Of a stretch of DNA of 64,000 nucleotides, positions 21,464 through 64,000 are shown in pieces. Origin of the DNA: Lineus longissimus (Eukaryota; Nemertea; Pilidiophora; Heteronemertea; Lineidae); NCBI RefSeq assembly GCF_910592395.1, contig NC_088317.1, positions 12,712,001 to 12,776,000 of the forward strand, written 5' to 3'. The notes beneath the pieces are model-generated. The model worked only from the letters and a program-made list of their open reading frames with translations. It was not told the origin of the DNA and made no database searches. Both the position numbers and the translations under genes were made by a program. The first letter of the stretch is position 1, and every line of letters starts with the position of its first letter.

Positions 21464-22500
21464 GAAATGGCCAGGGCCATTGTGCTCACCTCATGTGGAG
21501 GAAAGATGGATAAAGAGCATGGTATTGTGTCATGTAGTGTTAGGTTTGATGTAGGTCCAAGCAATTACAATTTCCCCAAAATGGCCAATTTACAGTACAT
21601 TCGACCTCTGTGATCTTGAAAAGTAGGTCAAATCAAAGAAGACCCGGGTGACACATTGAATGGTTGTTAGAATTAGATGTACCTATGATATAAAATTGGT
21701 GCCAATCGGGCAAGTCATTACTAGGAATAATGGCATTTTGAAGAATTTAGGATTTGGCCCCCTCCCTGGAGGTCAAACGGCAAATCAGATGGCACCAAAC
21801 TTCAGTACCTGAGATCACCTGACCAAGGGGTACATGTGTACTTAATTTGTGATCAATAGTCATTGCAGTTAAGAAACGTGCCATAGTTACGGCCTGACGG
21901 CGAATTTACGCCATTTGACCTCTGTGACCTTGACAAGAAGGTCAAATTAAAAACCTGTGTGACATATACTGTATGGTGGTTAGATGTACCCATGATATCA
22001 AATTGGTGGCAATCGGGCAAGAAGTTAAGGAATAATCACATTTTTAAGGTTTTTGGATTTTGCCCCCTGGTGGTCAAGTGGTGAATCATATTGGACCAAA
22101 CTTCGGTCCCTGAGATCACCTGACTAAGGGGTAAATGTGTACCAAATTTGGTATCAATAGTCATTGCAGTTTAGAAACGTGCCATCGTTACATCCTAACG
22201 GCCAATTTACACCATTTGACCTCTGTGACCTTGAAAAGGAGGTCAAATCAAAAACCCGGAGGATATATGATGCACCTTTGCTAGAAGTACCTACCATATT
22301 TTTTTGAAAATTTCCCGACTACTATTAAGGGAGATATTGCATATTTTCACTTTTAACGTTTGGCCCCCTGGTGGCAAAACCATGAAACGAATCGGACCGA
22401 AACTTGGTCTCCAAGGTGTCATTACATAAGGGTACATGTGTACCAAGTTTCAACTCAATAGCTCTAACAGTTACGAAACGTGCCCTGCTAACGGACGACG

Positions 22501-22583
<83 letters not shown>

Positions 22584-22639
22584 ACGACGGACGCCACGGT
22601 ATGGGATAAGCTCACCTCTGCTAAGAGGTGAGCTAAAAA
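21464..22639 (+). mobile_element. Helentron-like repeat, family A copy 2
   Basis: Most complete family A copy. It has the 5' hairpin and GTGCTCACCTC box, three core units with TGACCTCTGTGACCT motifs at about 21604 (variant), 21918 and 22220, then a (GAC) tract of about 30 units (22493-22583). It ends in the GCTCACCTCT/AGAGGTGAGC hairpin with TAAAAA. Near-identity to copy 1 suggests recent spread. It makes no protein; the arginine-rich frame over GAC is spurious. Confidence 0.85.
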
Positions 22640-23248
22640 CCAGTACACAATTGAAACTAAAATTTAAGAAAACATATAGATGATGTGGAGACTTTGATAT
22701 AGATTTTTTTCATCCATTATCATATGGAAATTTGCCACATTACACACAAATCTTAGGCTGAAAGGTCAAAGAGCTAACTACACTTGTCAATTCTTTCAGG
22801 ATCTCCAACTATGCTTATTATCAGAAATTAAGCCCCTGTGGTGGCAAGTGCCTGTGGTATATGTATATTTCATGGTCTTAAAATTAATGGCACAAGCCTC
22901 TTTAACAAACAGGAAGTTAATTTAATTCTTCCAACATGTTATGTAATCTTGAATGAGAGTGATACAAAGTCTATTTCAGCCAGGTAGGTGGAAAAGTGTA
23001 CATGTAACCCTGGCCTGGCTACCTTAGGTAGACTGAGAGCAATTACATTGGTTACTCCACACTACTATGGGCTTCCTGCTGAGAGATCAATTCAAGATAC
23101 TCCAGTATCTTTAAAGTCAATAAGTCTTTTGCTTCAAAGACTCCAGTCATGACCCCCAACTTGTATTTGGAACATGAAGACAAGTGGTGGATAAAGATTT
23201 GACACTGGCCTAAGTGATAAGCATAGTTGATAAAGCAACACTTTCAAT
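22640..23248. other. No gene seen
   Basis: Between two family A copies; AT-rich, without motifs I can support. Confidence 0.4.
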
Positions 23249-24222
23249 GAAATGGTCCAGGGACCATGTGCTCACCTCAGGTAATATAATGCATGTCATT
23301 TGCAATGGATATGGAGAGAACAGTTTCTGGCTAGTTTCACCAGTTTCGATTGAATAATATTATTCTTCTCGGCTCAATGGCACAAAAGAAAATCACCGGT
23401 ACCATCTAAGTAAAGCATTTTGTTTATGAAGTTGGCTGAATTTCAGGGTTATTGAAGAGTGTACATGTCACATGGAAATTGGTTGACATCTGTTCAACAG
23501 TTTAGGAGTAATAGGACTTCGTTTGATTTCCAAGATGGCGGCCTGGCGGCCATATTTGTCATGGGATTTGACTGAAAATTAAGGATATTGATAAGAGTAC
23601 ATAGACACATAATGACATGAAGTTTGGTTGCAATCCGATCATTAGTTTCGGAGTGATAGGACTTTGTTTAATTTTCAAGATTAATTTTCATGGATTTGAC
23701 TGAAAATCAGGGATGTTGCAGAGACTTCATAGATATACAATCACATGAAATTTGGTTGCAATCCAACTTTGTTTAATTTTCAAGATGGCCACCTGGCGGG
23801 ACGAATTTTTGGGGTAGAATAGAGGTCCCTAGATACATGTCCACACAAGTTTAGAACCTTCTAGCTCAAATAGAAACGAAATGTGCCACCTATCTGTGAT
23901 TTAGTGAACATTGAACTCTGTGACCTTGAAAAGTAGGTCAGATCTTATTAAGACACACCCACCATAAAAATCTTGTCACTCTACGTACAGCCATTAGCTT
24001 CAAAAAGGCAAAAAACCAATTTCCAAGATGGCTGCCTGAAGCGAGAAAAAGGTCATATCACGAAGAAAAAAAATACATCTGGGCATATTGCCCAAAGGTA
24101 CCATCACACCAAATTTTAGCCATCTAGCCCTAGCGATGACGAAACGTGCTCCGCTAACAGACGACGACGACGGACGATGGACGCCACGGTATCGTATAAG
24201 CTCCCAAGAGGTGAGCTAAAAA
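23249..24222 (+). mobile_element. Helentron-like repeat, family A copy 3 (diverged)
   Basis: Starts GAAATGGTCCAGGGACCATG, a compensated version of the 5' hairpin, then GTGCTCACCTCAGG. Its core is different, with AAGATGGCNGCCTGGCGG units near 23535 and 23785. It ends GACGACGACGGACGATGGACGC, then AAGCTCCCAAGAGGTGAGCT and AAAAA. Confidence 0.75.
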
Positions 24223-24835
24223 GGAAAGTAAAATAATGTGACACCAGAAGCGAAGTGAAATTCATGTGGCCAAAAAAAGAGAACACCCATTAGATATGTA
24301 CAATAGCAGAAAAAGTATGGGGCAGCACATCTGATATTCAACACCCACTTCCGCATGGATATTTGTTGCATTTACAAATAATCTCATATCTATAGATCAA
24401 ATATTGTCCAATATATCAACTGTCACTTTAATTGCAAGAATTACAAAATTGTAAGCAGAAAATATGAGTCATGATGCCACCACATTGATCACTATTCTAT
24501 TTTAAAGGGGCCAAAGGCAGAAGCGGGGGTTAAATTGGCCTTCTTCAAGTAACTAGTATACAAAGTAACATGAGTAAGGGCACTGGGTCATGTTAGATTC
24601 AGCACTAAATATATTCCTTGAACAAGTGTGAAAAGTTTTGACGTATTGAGAGATATTCCGAGAAACCCCTACTGGCGACTTCATGTAACTTTATCTTGCC
24701 TATACATGAAGCGCGTGTCGCAACGTTATTTTCTATTCAAATGACGTCATGACGCCTCTCGTGACGTAGAGATCAGTAGCGTGCGTCATTGCATCATGGC
24801 CCGCTAAACCGGGCCATTGTAACGAAATGGTTTAA
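24223..24835. other. No gene seen
   Basis: Non-coding sequence with a CpG-richer patch containing TGACGTCATGACG near 24740. No repeat borders found. Confidence 0.35.
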
Positions 24836-25650
24836 GGGGGTACACCATTTGTAATTACTGGTGGTCCAGGAAAATGCCGTAGTGCAGGTAACCCTTAAAA
24901 CGCAGAATGTACATAAAATATGTATTTCCAGCGCCGAATCAACGGAGGAAAATTCAATAAATTTGTCATGCTTAATTCAACTGCTGATTAGATGCAGTTT
25001 TATATTACATGTAGTAATATCAACAAACAATGCATATAAAATTTTGTTTGTTATAACCTCTAACCTGAACTGTGAACCCACTTTTCTTGTTCGATAAGCC
25101 AAATTAACCGCTTGGAATCCGAAGCATAAACGAAAATGTAAATGCACATATACCCCACATTCATCATCAGAGGATTCAGTTTCATTGGGACCCCCTGTAT
25201 GATCCTTGTGTTCAGCGGGCATAGGATCATCATCTTCACTCAAATCACTGCCTAAATAGTCGGAGTCACCATCTGCAGTCACAAACTCATTTCTCCTACA
25301 AGCCATATTTCTTCAAACTCGCCCAAAAGTTCGAAAGAAGTTTATTCATTAATGTTGGACTTAAAAGAAACCATGGTAAACAATGCTGCTGTCTGGTGTT
25401 ATAGAATGTAATAGAGCATGGTTAAATTTTGACAATCATCGCCTACGGCACTTTACTGCTATGATCGTCGCCTTTGGCGCTTTTAGGGTTAATAATATGC
25501 ATACCAATTTGATGAAACTTGGCATTTATAGTATTGGTATACCTGTCTACACAAAGGTAATGCTAAAAGTTGTAAAGTAGATATTCACGTAATTGGAAAT
25601 TTTCAAATTCAATAACAAATTTCATATTCTTCAACAAACGACGTTGGCCT
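24836..25650. mobile_element. TTAA-flanked element, family N copy 1
   Basis: TTAA lies at 24832-24835 and 25651-25654; the ends are GGGGGTACACC and GTTGGCCT, only weakly inverted. The same left (ACTGGTGGTCCAGGA) and right (ACCTGTCTACACAAAGG) landmarks occur around the Tc1 insertion at 41368-43062. A minus-strand frame (25306 leftward) starts MACRRNEF and is rich in Asp, Glu and Ser; it may be the N-terminus of a lost element protein. Confidence 0.5.
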
Positions 25651-25900
25651 TTAAAGCTGACAGGTGTCAATCACATTTAAACATCAATATGGCGTAAGTG
25701 GCAACCACACTAATCATTGTGATCCTCTTCTCTCTTAAAGCCGACAGGTAAATGTTTCAAGTCAGCATCATATTCATATCAATAAGTTACATGTACAGCA
25801 TGAAAATAAACAAACAAAATTTATTAGAATGTTTTCTGAGACCAGCTTGACATTAATAGTTAATTGACAATAATATGCTGGTGCTGACTAATTTTGCTAA

Positions 25901-26128
25901 CCTCTTGATTACCGCTGACCGCTATATCGGTCGCAATCAAATACATGTGTTAACTGTCGACCGATTGAGCAGTCGCTATAATAGACCTTTCTGTGTATTG
26001 TTTGGTATGATCTGGCTCGGCTCTACTGGTGTATAATGACGCAGTAAGTTGGATAGATAGCATAGCAGCGCAATAATACCAAAAAGGCCCCGGTATGGAA
26101 CTGTTCGAACGGCCCGGTGGTCAAAAGG
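25901..26128. mobile_element. TTAA miniature element, family G copy 1
   Basis: The ends CCTCTTGATTACC and GGTGGTCAAAAGG are imperfect inverted repeats, flanked by CTAA (mutated TTAA) and TTAA. It is related in inverse orientation to 51022-51292, sharing TGTATTGTTTGGTATGATCT and TGGCTCGGCTCTAC. Confidence 0.65.
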
Positions 26129-26616
26129 TTAAAGCTAATGTACATTTACAAACTTTTTAGTCAACTTGACTTTTAGACACGACCCTTGGTGCTACAGGTA
26201 CAAATGGCAATTGATTGAGTCATGTTCTGACATTGGCGTCCAGAAAAACAGTTTCAGAACAAATCAGTCATTCAAATATAACAACTGTTGCGGGGATGGT
26301 GTCTATCAGAAAGACGATACACGATCAGGTGGTCAGGAACATTCGAGTGATTGCTTTTGGTCATATATTGTAGTCGCGAGGGGATATTTGACCCATATGC
26401 TATGAGCACATTATTTGTTGCAAAGATATACATGAGTCACAAAACAAAACCCGACGAGACTATTGGCATTACTGATATACAGCGAGAAATAAAAAAATGC
26501 ATAGAAAATAATACTGCTTTGAGAACAGACTTTATGCTTGCATAAATGTTTATTCTAGTATGATCCTAGAAATGGCAGCCGAAAGTACAGTGAACACAGA
26601 AATATTTTCAGAAGTA
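26129..26616. other. No gene seen
   Basis: Two overlapping short frames at 26166-26545 have no recognisable domains. No repeat borders are visible. Confidence 0.35.
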
Positions 26617-27700
26617 CAGTAGAACCATCCTTAGCGGACACCTCTCTATCAATGACAACCTCTCTAACAAAGACACTAGTTTTGGTCCAAATTAGTTGTT
26701 TCCATTCAATTTGACCTCTCTAATCAGGACACTCTTTATTGGCTCACCTGTGAGCCTTTACAATGGCGCAGTGTCCGTCGTTAGACATGGGTGGCACGTT
26801 TCGTTACCGCTTAAACTATTGAACTCCAACTTGGTACACATGTACCCTTTGGTGACCGCTACTCAGAGACAGAATCGCGACCTCGTAAAATTCATGGTTT
26901 GGCCACCAGGGGGCCAAACGTCAAAAGTGAAAACATGCGTTTTCTCCCTTAATACTGGTTTGAAAAAAATATGGTAGGTACTTTTAGCAATGCTACATCA
27001 CATATTCTTCGGTTTTTGATTTGACTTACTTTTCAAGGTCACAGAGGTCAAAGTCTGTGGGTGGCACTGCCGTTAGACAATGGCGGCACGTTTTGTAACT
27101 GCTTCAGCCAGAGAGATCTCAAATTTGGTACGAATGTACACCTGGGTGACCGCCACTTAGAGACTGAATCGTGGCATTATATGATTCACGGTTTGGCCAC
27201 CAGGGGGCCAAACGTCAAAAGTGAAAATATGCGATTGCCCCCTTATTACTGATCCGAAAAAAATATGGTTGTTCTTCACAACGGTGCATCATATATCCAC
27301 CACATTATTTTTCCTATCTTCTTTTCAAGGCCACAGGATCAAGGTCGTCTGGTGGCACCGCTGTTCAAGAACGGTGGCATGTTTTGTAACCGCTTTAGCC
27401 AGATATCTCAAAGTTAGTGACCCCTACTGAGGGACCAAATCGTGGTGTCATATGATTCACGGTTTGGCCGACAGGGCACCAAATGTCAAAAGTGAAAATA
27501 TGCCTTTGTTCGCTAAATACTGGTGCAAAAAGTTTGAAAAAAATATGGTAGGAACTTCCAGCAATGATATATATCGTCTGCAGTTTTTTTACCTACTTTT
27601 CAAGGTCCTTTGACACAGGTGAGCACATGGTCCCTTGACCATTTCATTAAAGACAGCACTAGTCAGTCCCGAGGGTGTCCTTAACAGAAAGGTTCTACTG
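26617..27700. mobile_element. TA-flanked MITE (CAGTAGAACC) split by a family A element
   Basis: The left end CAGTAGAACCATCCTTAGCG and right end TTCTACTG with GTGTCCTTAACAG are inverted, flanked by TA (26615-26616, 27701-27702). The intact relative at 33068-33206 is only 139 bp; the extra length is the reverse-oriented family A copy at 26736-27645. TA sites and CAGT ends fit Tc1/mariner-pogo MITEs. Confidence 0.75.
26736..27645 (-). mobile_element. Helentron-like repeat, family A copy 4 (reverse)
   Basis: Read on the minus strand it starts GAAATGGTCAAGGGACCATG and GTGCTCACCTGTG and ends with hairpin GGCTCAC-AG-GTGAGCC. Core units carry TCAAGGTCACAGAGGTCAAA (27033-27053) and CACCAGGGGGCCAAACGTCA. 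Both the 5' box and the 3' hairpin have changed from CCTC to CCTGTG, keeping their match. Confidence 0.75.
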
Positions 27701-27702
27701 TA

Positions 27703-30700
27703 ATCATCTCACCGACAGACTGGAAATTTGCTTTCTTCTAAAACGTCACAGGTTGGAGATCAATTTGTGGGAAAATGCAACACCGAATGAAATTTCCGTT
27801 TTGTTGAAACGGCACCTGAACATTGTGTCCTGAAATAACCAACTCATCTGTGGCACATATTTTCACAGGTGCAGAAGAGAAGGTTAAAATGAACGAGACC
27901 CGTCAATGTGCCTGGGGATCCAATTCAAGAATCGCAGGTTTGTTAGAAAGGTCATGAGATGTGCCAAACTTCAAAGGTGACAAGAGCAGCAATCAGCTGT
28001 GGCACTACACCCTACAATTTGTCTTATGGAATAATAGTCACTCTTCTGCTCCCCTCCATCATCACGAAATCAGATATCTAACACAAATGCGTCACAGCAG
28101 CTGTTTTTGCATTGCTTTAGATACTGACATCAAGGCACACGCTGGTGAATGAATTCCCCAGATTGCCCTATCTTATCTGGCCTTTTTACCAAGCAGATTG
28201 CCCTGGATAGTGCTCCTTGAGGCCTGGGAGAATGGCTGCCTCACAAGGAAACATCCAAAATGTGCACGCGTTGGTAAATTCTCTAAAATGAACTGTGTCC
28301 ATCTGTTAACATGGAAACTACATGTATGTCATCATATGCACTAAATTTCGAGGTAAATAAACCAGCGGGTTACTCTGTGGTGCACGCACAAAATCAATCC
28401 ATGCATATTTTACATCAATCTGTTCACTTTCCAAAGGACAAATCAGCAGTGCTTTTTTTTATTTGATGCAAATCATGCTTAAAGAATCTTATCACCCAAT
28501 GAACACAACAATATTTCATTGAAAGACCCAACAACATAGTTTTTCTAACTTTATTAAATAAATTGTCCTTTCCCAGGAGTGGCAAGCTCGGCAAACTTGA
28601 AGGTCTGATAAAATGCTCGGTAATATTGAGAATTGATTCTACAGAGGAGGCAAAGAAGAATTTATCATGTTATAATGATTGCTTGTTAGAAACCCTTGAG
28701 ACCATTTGGTCATCAGAAAGTTACCTTTGCACGTGCAATTATTTGCAGCAAAAGAAATGTAGCGACACATCAGGCAACACATATAATCAGTTGCTGGTCG
28801 GGTTGAAAACACTAAAAAGTTACCCATCCGTGATGTCACCTCGATGCTGCCATTGCTCATTGCATGGAACTTAGTCACCCATGAGCCTGGGGACTTTAAT
28901 CCTTTCACATCGGGACCTCACGGAAAAACCTGAATGGCCAGCTAGACCGTTAGTATAGTAACACCATATGTCACTAGCTGTCAAGACAAGTGACTGACGC
29001 TGTTTTTGTGGTATTTTCGATTTGTTTTGGATAAAATCCGAATTTTATGAGTGTCTTTCACAACCAGGAAGTAAGATGGCACTCAGATGAAACTCGCTGA
29101 CTACTCAGCAAGTTTTAGAGCTAATTTTAGACGACCAAAAGGTGGAATTTAGTTCAGATGATGACTCCGATAGCGAATATGGTACCGGTAGTGTACATGT
29201 ATATCATCATGATGCATCTGCAGTGGATAGAGCGCTCAGTATGCCTGGTGTTGGTGACAATGGTAGTGACAGTGAAGTTGATGGGTCTGGGGTGAGGACA
29301 ACCTTCCACTCTGCCCAGTTCAGCCAGATAATGGTATGGTTTGATAGAAGAAGTCATACGCTTCACAATGATGTATAATAAGTGCATTTATATGCTCATT
29401 TTCATGGTTTAATAGCCTGATGAAAATTCATGGTAAAAATTCCCATTCTTAATTCAGATGGCAAGGGTTAGGGAAAATATAGTCACATGATTTTGCCCAT
29501 ATTGCTGCCAATGAAACAGCCTAAACAAAAATCTTGCGGAACCCAATACAGTTTAGACCGTTCCCAAACTCTGCCTTAATTCTATCTTTCACCTCACTTC
29601 TATGTTAAGAAGAAACAACCCCTTACAGAACATGGCAGCATAAATGGAGCATGTCTCAGTTAAAACTGGAATTACATGGTGCTGCTTCGGTTGACCGTCA
29701 TACATGTCTTAGAAATAACTATCGGGCCCCAAGCAGAAGCAAGTCATGAACAATATATACTAAACATTTCTACAAAATACCCCCTGGTGAAACTTCAAAC
29801 AGCAACACACCAATTTTCCAAGTCGTCTGACCAGTTAAAAAAAATGTTCTGTTCACAAGTTCAACAATGTTAGGGTGAAACTATAGAGGCTTCATTTTGC
29901 CAATCTAGGATTAAGAAAAGACACTGCCACCTATTTTGGTCTGCAGGGCCTCTGAAAATTATCTTGTCCAATATTTGGAGCTTGATACTGTTCTGGTGAT
30001 CCCAAGATCGGGAAAAGAATTCACACTAGTTTCACCTGGACAGTGCACACTTCCTATCGAGCATTATATTACCTACTCGTGAAATTTGCAAAAGATTTCC
30101 TGCATGCAAAATGTTTTGTCCGAATGAAACTGTCCTAGGTCAGTTAATGCCTTTTGCCTTAGTAGGGTAGAATACAGATGACAAGTGGTGAGTTTAACTA
30201 ACATACTAACATTGGACAGTAACAGAAATCCTCTTCCTGGTTGAACAAATCTTTTCTCGGCCCAACCGTGAATATTTAGATTGCAAACTATTTTGCTCTA
30301 CAAATAAGTTATACATGCATGTACTGAACCTTTTAGAGCCAAAACACCAGCTCTACTTGGTCGCAGAATATATTTAAGCACTGCAATGCACTGCTGTCTC
30401 TAACGTTTTTAAACAAAACTTGTAAATGTCAATGAGCGACCATAGCAGGCATTTTTGGAGATTCCAAAGTTGAATGCATATTTGTACATAATGGTGCAGT
30501 GTAGAAATTTCTCGAGTAGAAGTGCTACTGCATTTTGAATCACTACACATTAAAGTAAGGATTCTGCTATGATGCACTTCGATATTTGAAGTGTTCGACT
30601 ACTTGGCTTAGTCATTTCTGCTGAAACCTTATCCTAAACAATCCTATTAGGATGAAACAACACAATGTTGACCGCCCAACCTGGAAGCAGCCTACTGAAT

Positions 30701-30780
30701 GACAGATGTTCGCATCATCCACTCTAAGCTATCTATGATAGACCAGCACATGTATTGACTAGTTCTCTCAGATCGAAACC
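27703..30780. other. 3' flank of PAK; likely untranslated region, no other gene
   Basis: The PAK stop codon is at 30781-30783 on the minus strand, so the sequence to the left should hold its 3' untranslated region. Minus-strand polyadenylation-like motifs occur near 29407 and 28895 (ATTAAA) and near 28550 and 28456 (AATAAA); I cannot choose between them. A plus-strand frame at 29142-29378 is acidic (SSDDDSDSEYGTG) like piggyBac N-termini, but no core follows. Confidence 0.4.
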
Positions 30781-61867
<31,087 letters not shown>

Positions 61868-63467
61868 CTGCAACAAGAAATGATTTATTTCTCAATCATG
61901 ATATATCACAGGCAAGAATTGTTGTGGATTGAAGTGCATGGTCACTCCTGCACTTAGTGGGTGTACCATATCTGGGTGTGCCACATCCTGACATGCAGGG
62001 GTCAATTTTGAGCAGAACAGACCCACCACAGAAAAAAAAGAAATGAATTGCCCTGAACAGTATCCAAGATCACTGCAAAACCCTTCGCTGATCAGAGAAC
62101 TTGGGAACTTACTACCTCTTTGGAAGGTTACCTCAAATCTGGTGTTTTATGAGGGTTGCCTCCCAAAGGGGATGTGAGGCTGACACTCTGATGTCCCAAT
62201 AGGTGGACGTTTGGAATGTTTTTACCAGATTTGCAGAAGGCAGTGGGCATGCTGATAACCAATGCAAAGCATGATCAGATATTGAAAACCAGTTACATGC
62301 AAGTGCAAAAAAATCCTGATTAAATATTTATATATTTTTTTTCTGGCCAACTTGATATTCAGAACTTTAGGTGTTTTGACCTCCTGATAGGGAGGTACCA
62401 TCATTTTGTGATTGAACGTGAAAAATGTCTGATAAGAGGATGTTCATAATACAAAAACGAAGGATTTGCGAAGCACAAGAAGCGTTTGCTTGTGATGATG
62501 ACCAATGGAAAATGTGAAAGGAAAACAATTGAAGTGCAAAAGAAAGAAAAAATACGATAAAAATAAATTTTCTGGATGATCTAATGTCAATTTATAATCT
62601 TTTGACCTCCCAACGATGGGGGGGGGGGGGGGGGGGGGTTCAATCGTAATCGAAATCAACAAAAATATTTTTGAGAAGAGGTGAATGTCTTAAAATCCGG
62701 AAATGACCAGATATTCACTGATTTCAGACTATTATAGAGTACTTACTGCCTTCTTATCAAACATATACTGCTGGTTCGGCTATTTTTGTGATGCACATGT
62801 ATGACGGAGAGGTGCCACTGGTATTGGCATGGATACACCCCATCTGACTGGAACCGGAAGGTTACGTCCAGATGCAGCAATGGTTCTTCACTGCTTTAAC
62901 CTTTATTGATTATTGCAATGATAGACTGTCACTTTTTTTAATTTGAAATTTCCAGCTCCCCACCACCACAAAAGGCCCACGACAAATTTATAAGATGTAA
63001 AAAATAATGCTCCAGAAAAATATAATTAAGCGTAAAAAATGTAGGAAAATATACTAGATATAGTGATATTGAATATTCCACAAAATGGATGGAAGGAAAT
63101 TCAAGATGTTTCAGTTAGGTGTTGACTAGGATGCATTGACTAGGATGATGTTTCTAGGTTCCAAGAAGGTGACATCCATTGGCAGCCGTGGCATTCTCCT
63201 ATTGGTCAGGAAGAATGGGCTGAAGCCAGTGGCGTTGCAGACAGACATCTGGTAACTGAACAGAATCAGCTCGATGAACTGGTTCCAATCCATTTGCAAA
63301 TTCGATACATAAATCGAAATCCCTTGTAAACTGTAGGGGTTCCATCAAATTTCTCTGTTAACTCATTGCACTGAGGTCAATATGACGGCGCTTTATGGTG
63401 CTGTACATGTGGCAGCCATACTGAATATTGCATCGCACTGATTCTGGAAACAATTGCTTTTTAAAAT
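61868..63467. other. PAK intron upstream of the first visible exon
   Basis: No CRIB-encoding exon found here on the minus strand. A run of 21 G lies at 62618-62638. Otherwise plain sequence. Confidence 0.4.
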
Positions 63468-64000
63468 GAAATGGCCAGGGCCATTGTGCTCACCTCATGT
63501 GGAGGAAAGATGGTATTGTGTCATGTAGTGTTAGGTTTGATGTAGGTCCAAGCAATTACAATTTCCCCAAATGGCCAATTTACAGTACATTCGACCTCTG
63601 TGACCTTGAAAAGTAGGTCAAATCAAAAAAGATCCGGGTGACACATTGAATGGTTGTAAGAATTAGATGTACTTATGATATAAAATTGGTGCCAATCGGG
63701 CAAGTAATTACTAGGAATAATGGCATTTTGAAGAATTTAGGATTTGACCCCCTCCCTGGAGGCCAAACGGCAAATCAGATCGCACCAAACTTCAGTACCT
63801 GAGATAACCTGACCAAGGGGTACATGTGTACTTAATTTGTGATCAATAGTCATTGCAGTTAAGAAACGTGCCATAGTTACGGCCTGACGGCCAATTTACG
63901 CCATTTGACCTCTGTGACCTTGACAAGAAGGTCAAATTAAAAACCTGTGTGACGTATACTGTATGGTGGTTAGATGTACCCATGATATCAAATTGGTGGC
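63468..64000 (+). mobile_element. Helentron-like repeat, family A copy 6, cut by window end
   Basis: Starts GAAATGGCCAGGGCCATT and GTGCTCACCTCATG and follows copies 1 and 2 closely to the last base, with core motifs near 63591 (variant) and 63905. The 3' end lies outside. Confidence 0.8.

Overview
The window is a piece of animal (metazoan) nuclear genome. It holds short exons with GT/AG borders separated by kilobase introns, no operons or ribosome-binding sites, and very dense, varied transposable elements. The mix (BEL/Pao, DIRS, Tc1, Tigger-like, TTAA elements, Helentron-like repeats with GACGGACG tracts) suggests a marine invertebrate, either lophotrochozoan or invertebrate deuterostome; I cannot place it further.

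The one convincing host gene is a group I p21-activated kinase (PAK) on the minus strand. Ten coding exons from 61867 down to 30781 join in phase into 434 codons plus a stop. They cover the end of the autoinhibitory region, the proline-rich linker, the whole kinase domain and the C-terminus. The exons with the start codon and CRIB motif lie beyond the right edge or were not recognised. The first visible intron is about 17 kb and carries a nested insertion of a DIRS retrotransposon.

The left 30.7 kb contains no host gene that I can see. At 525-9014 lies a decayed, 5'-truncated BEL/Pao retrotransposon, split by a Helentron-like repeat (1141-3165, itself holding a TTAA element) and by a solo LTR (5921-7101). 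Next come a TTAA-flanked, Kolobok-like element with a broken THAP domain (9768-11154), a 3.6-kb composite holding a 145-bp satellite and a Tigger-like transposon with very long inverted repeats (11725-15340), and several copies of a GCTCACCTC repeat family. The right half (30.8-64 kb) is PAK exons and introns, the introns packed with a Tc1 transposon, a MULE-like element, TTAA and TA miniature elements, and the DIRS element (53381-59575).

The most interesting pattern is a superfamily of non-autonomous repeats with a common layout: a 5' hairpin, a short family-specific box, a core, a GACGGACG tract, and a 3' hairpin whose arms match the 5' box. The box differs between families, but the 3' hairpin changes with it. 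Members of one family also carry nuclear-receptor-like TGACCT direct repeats.
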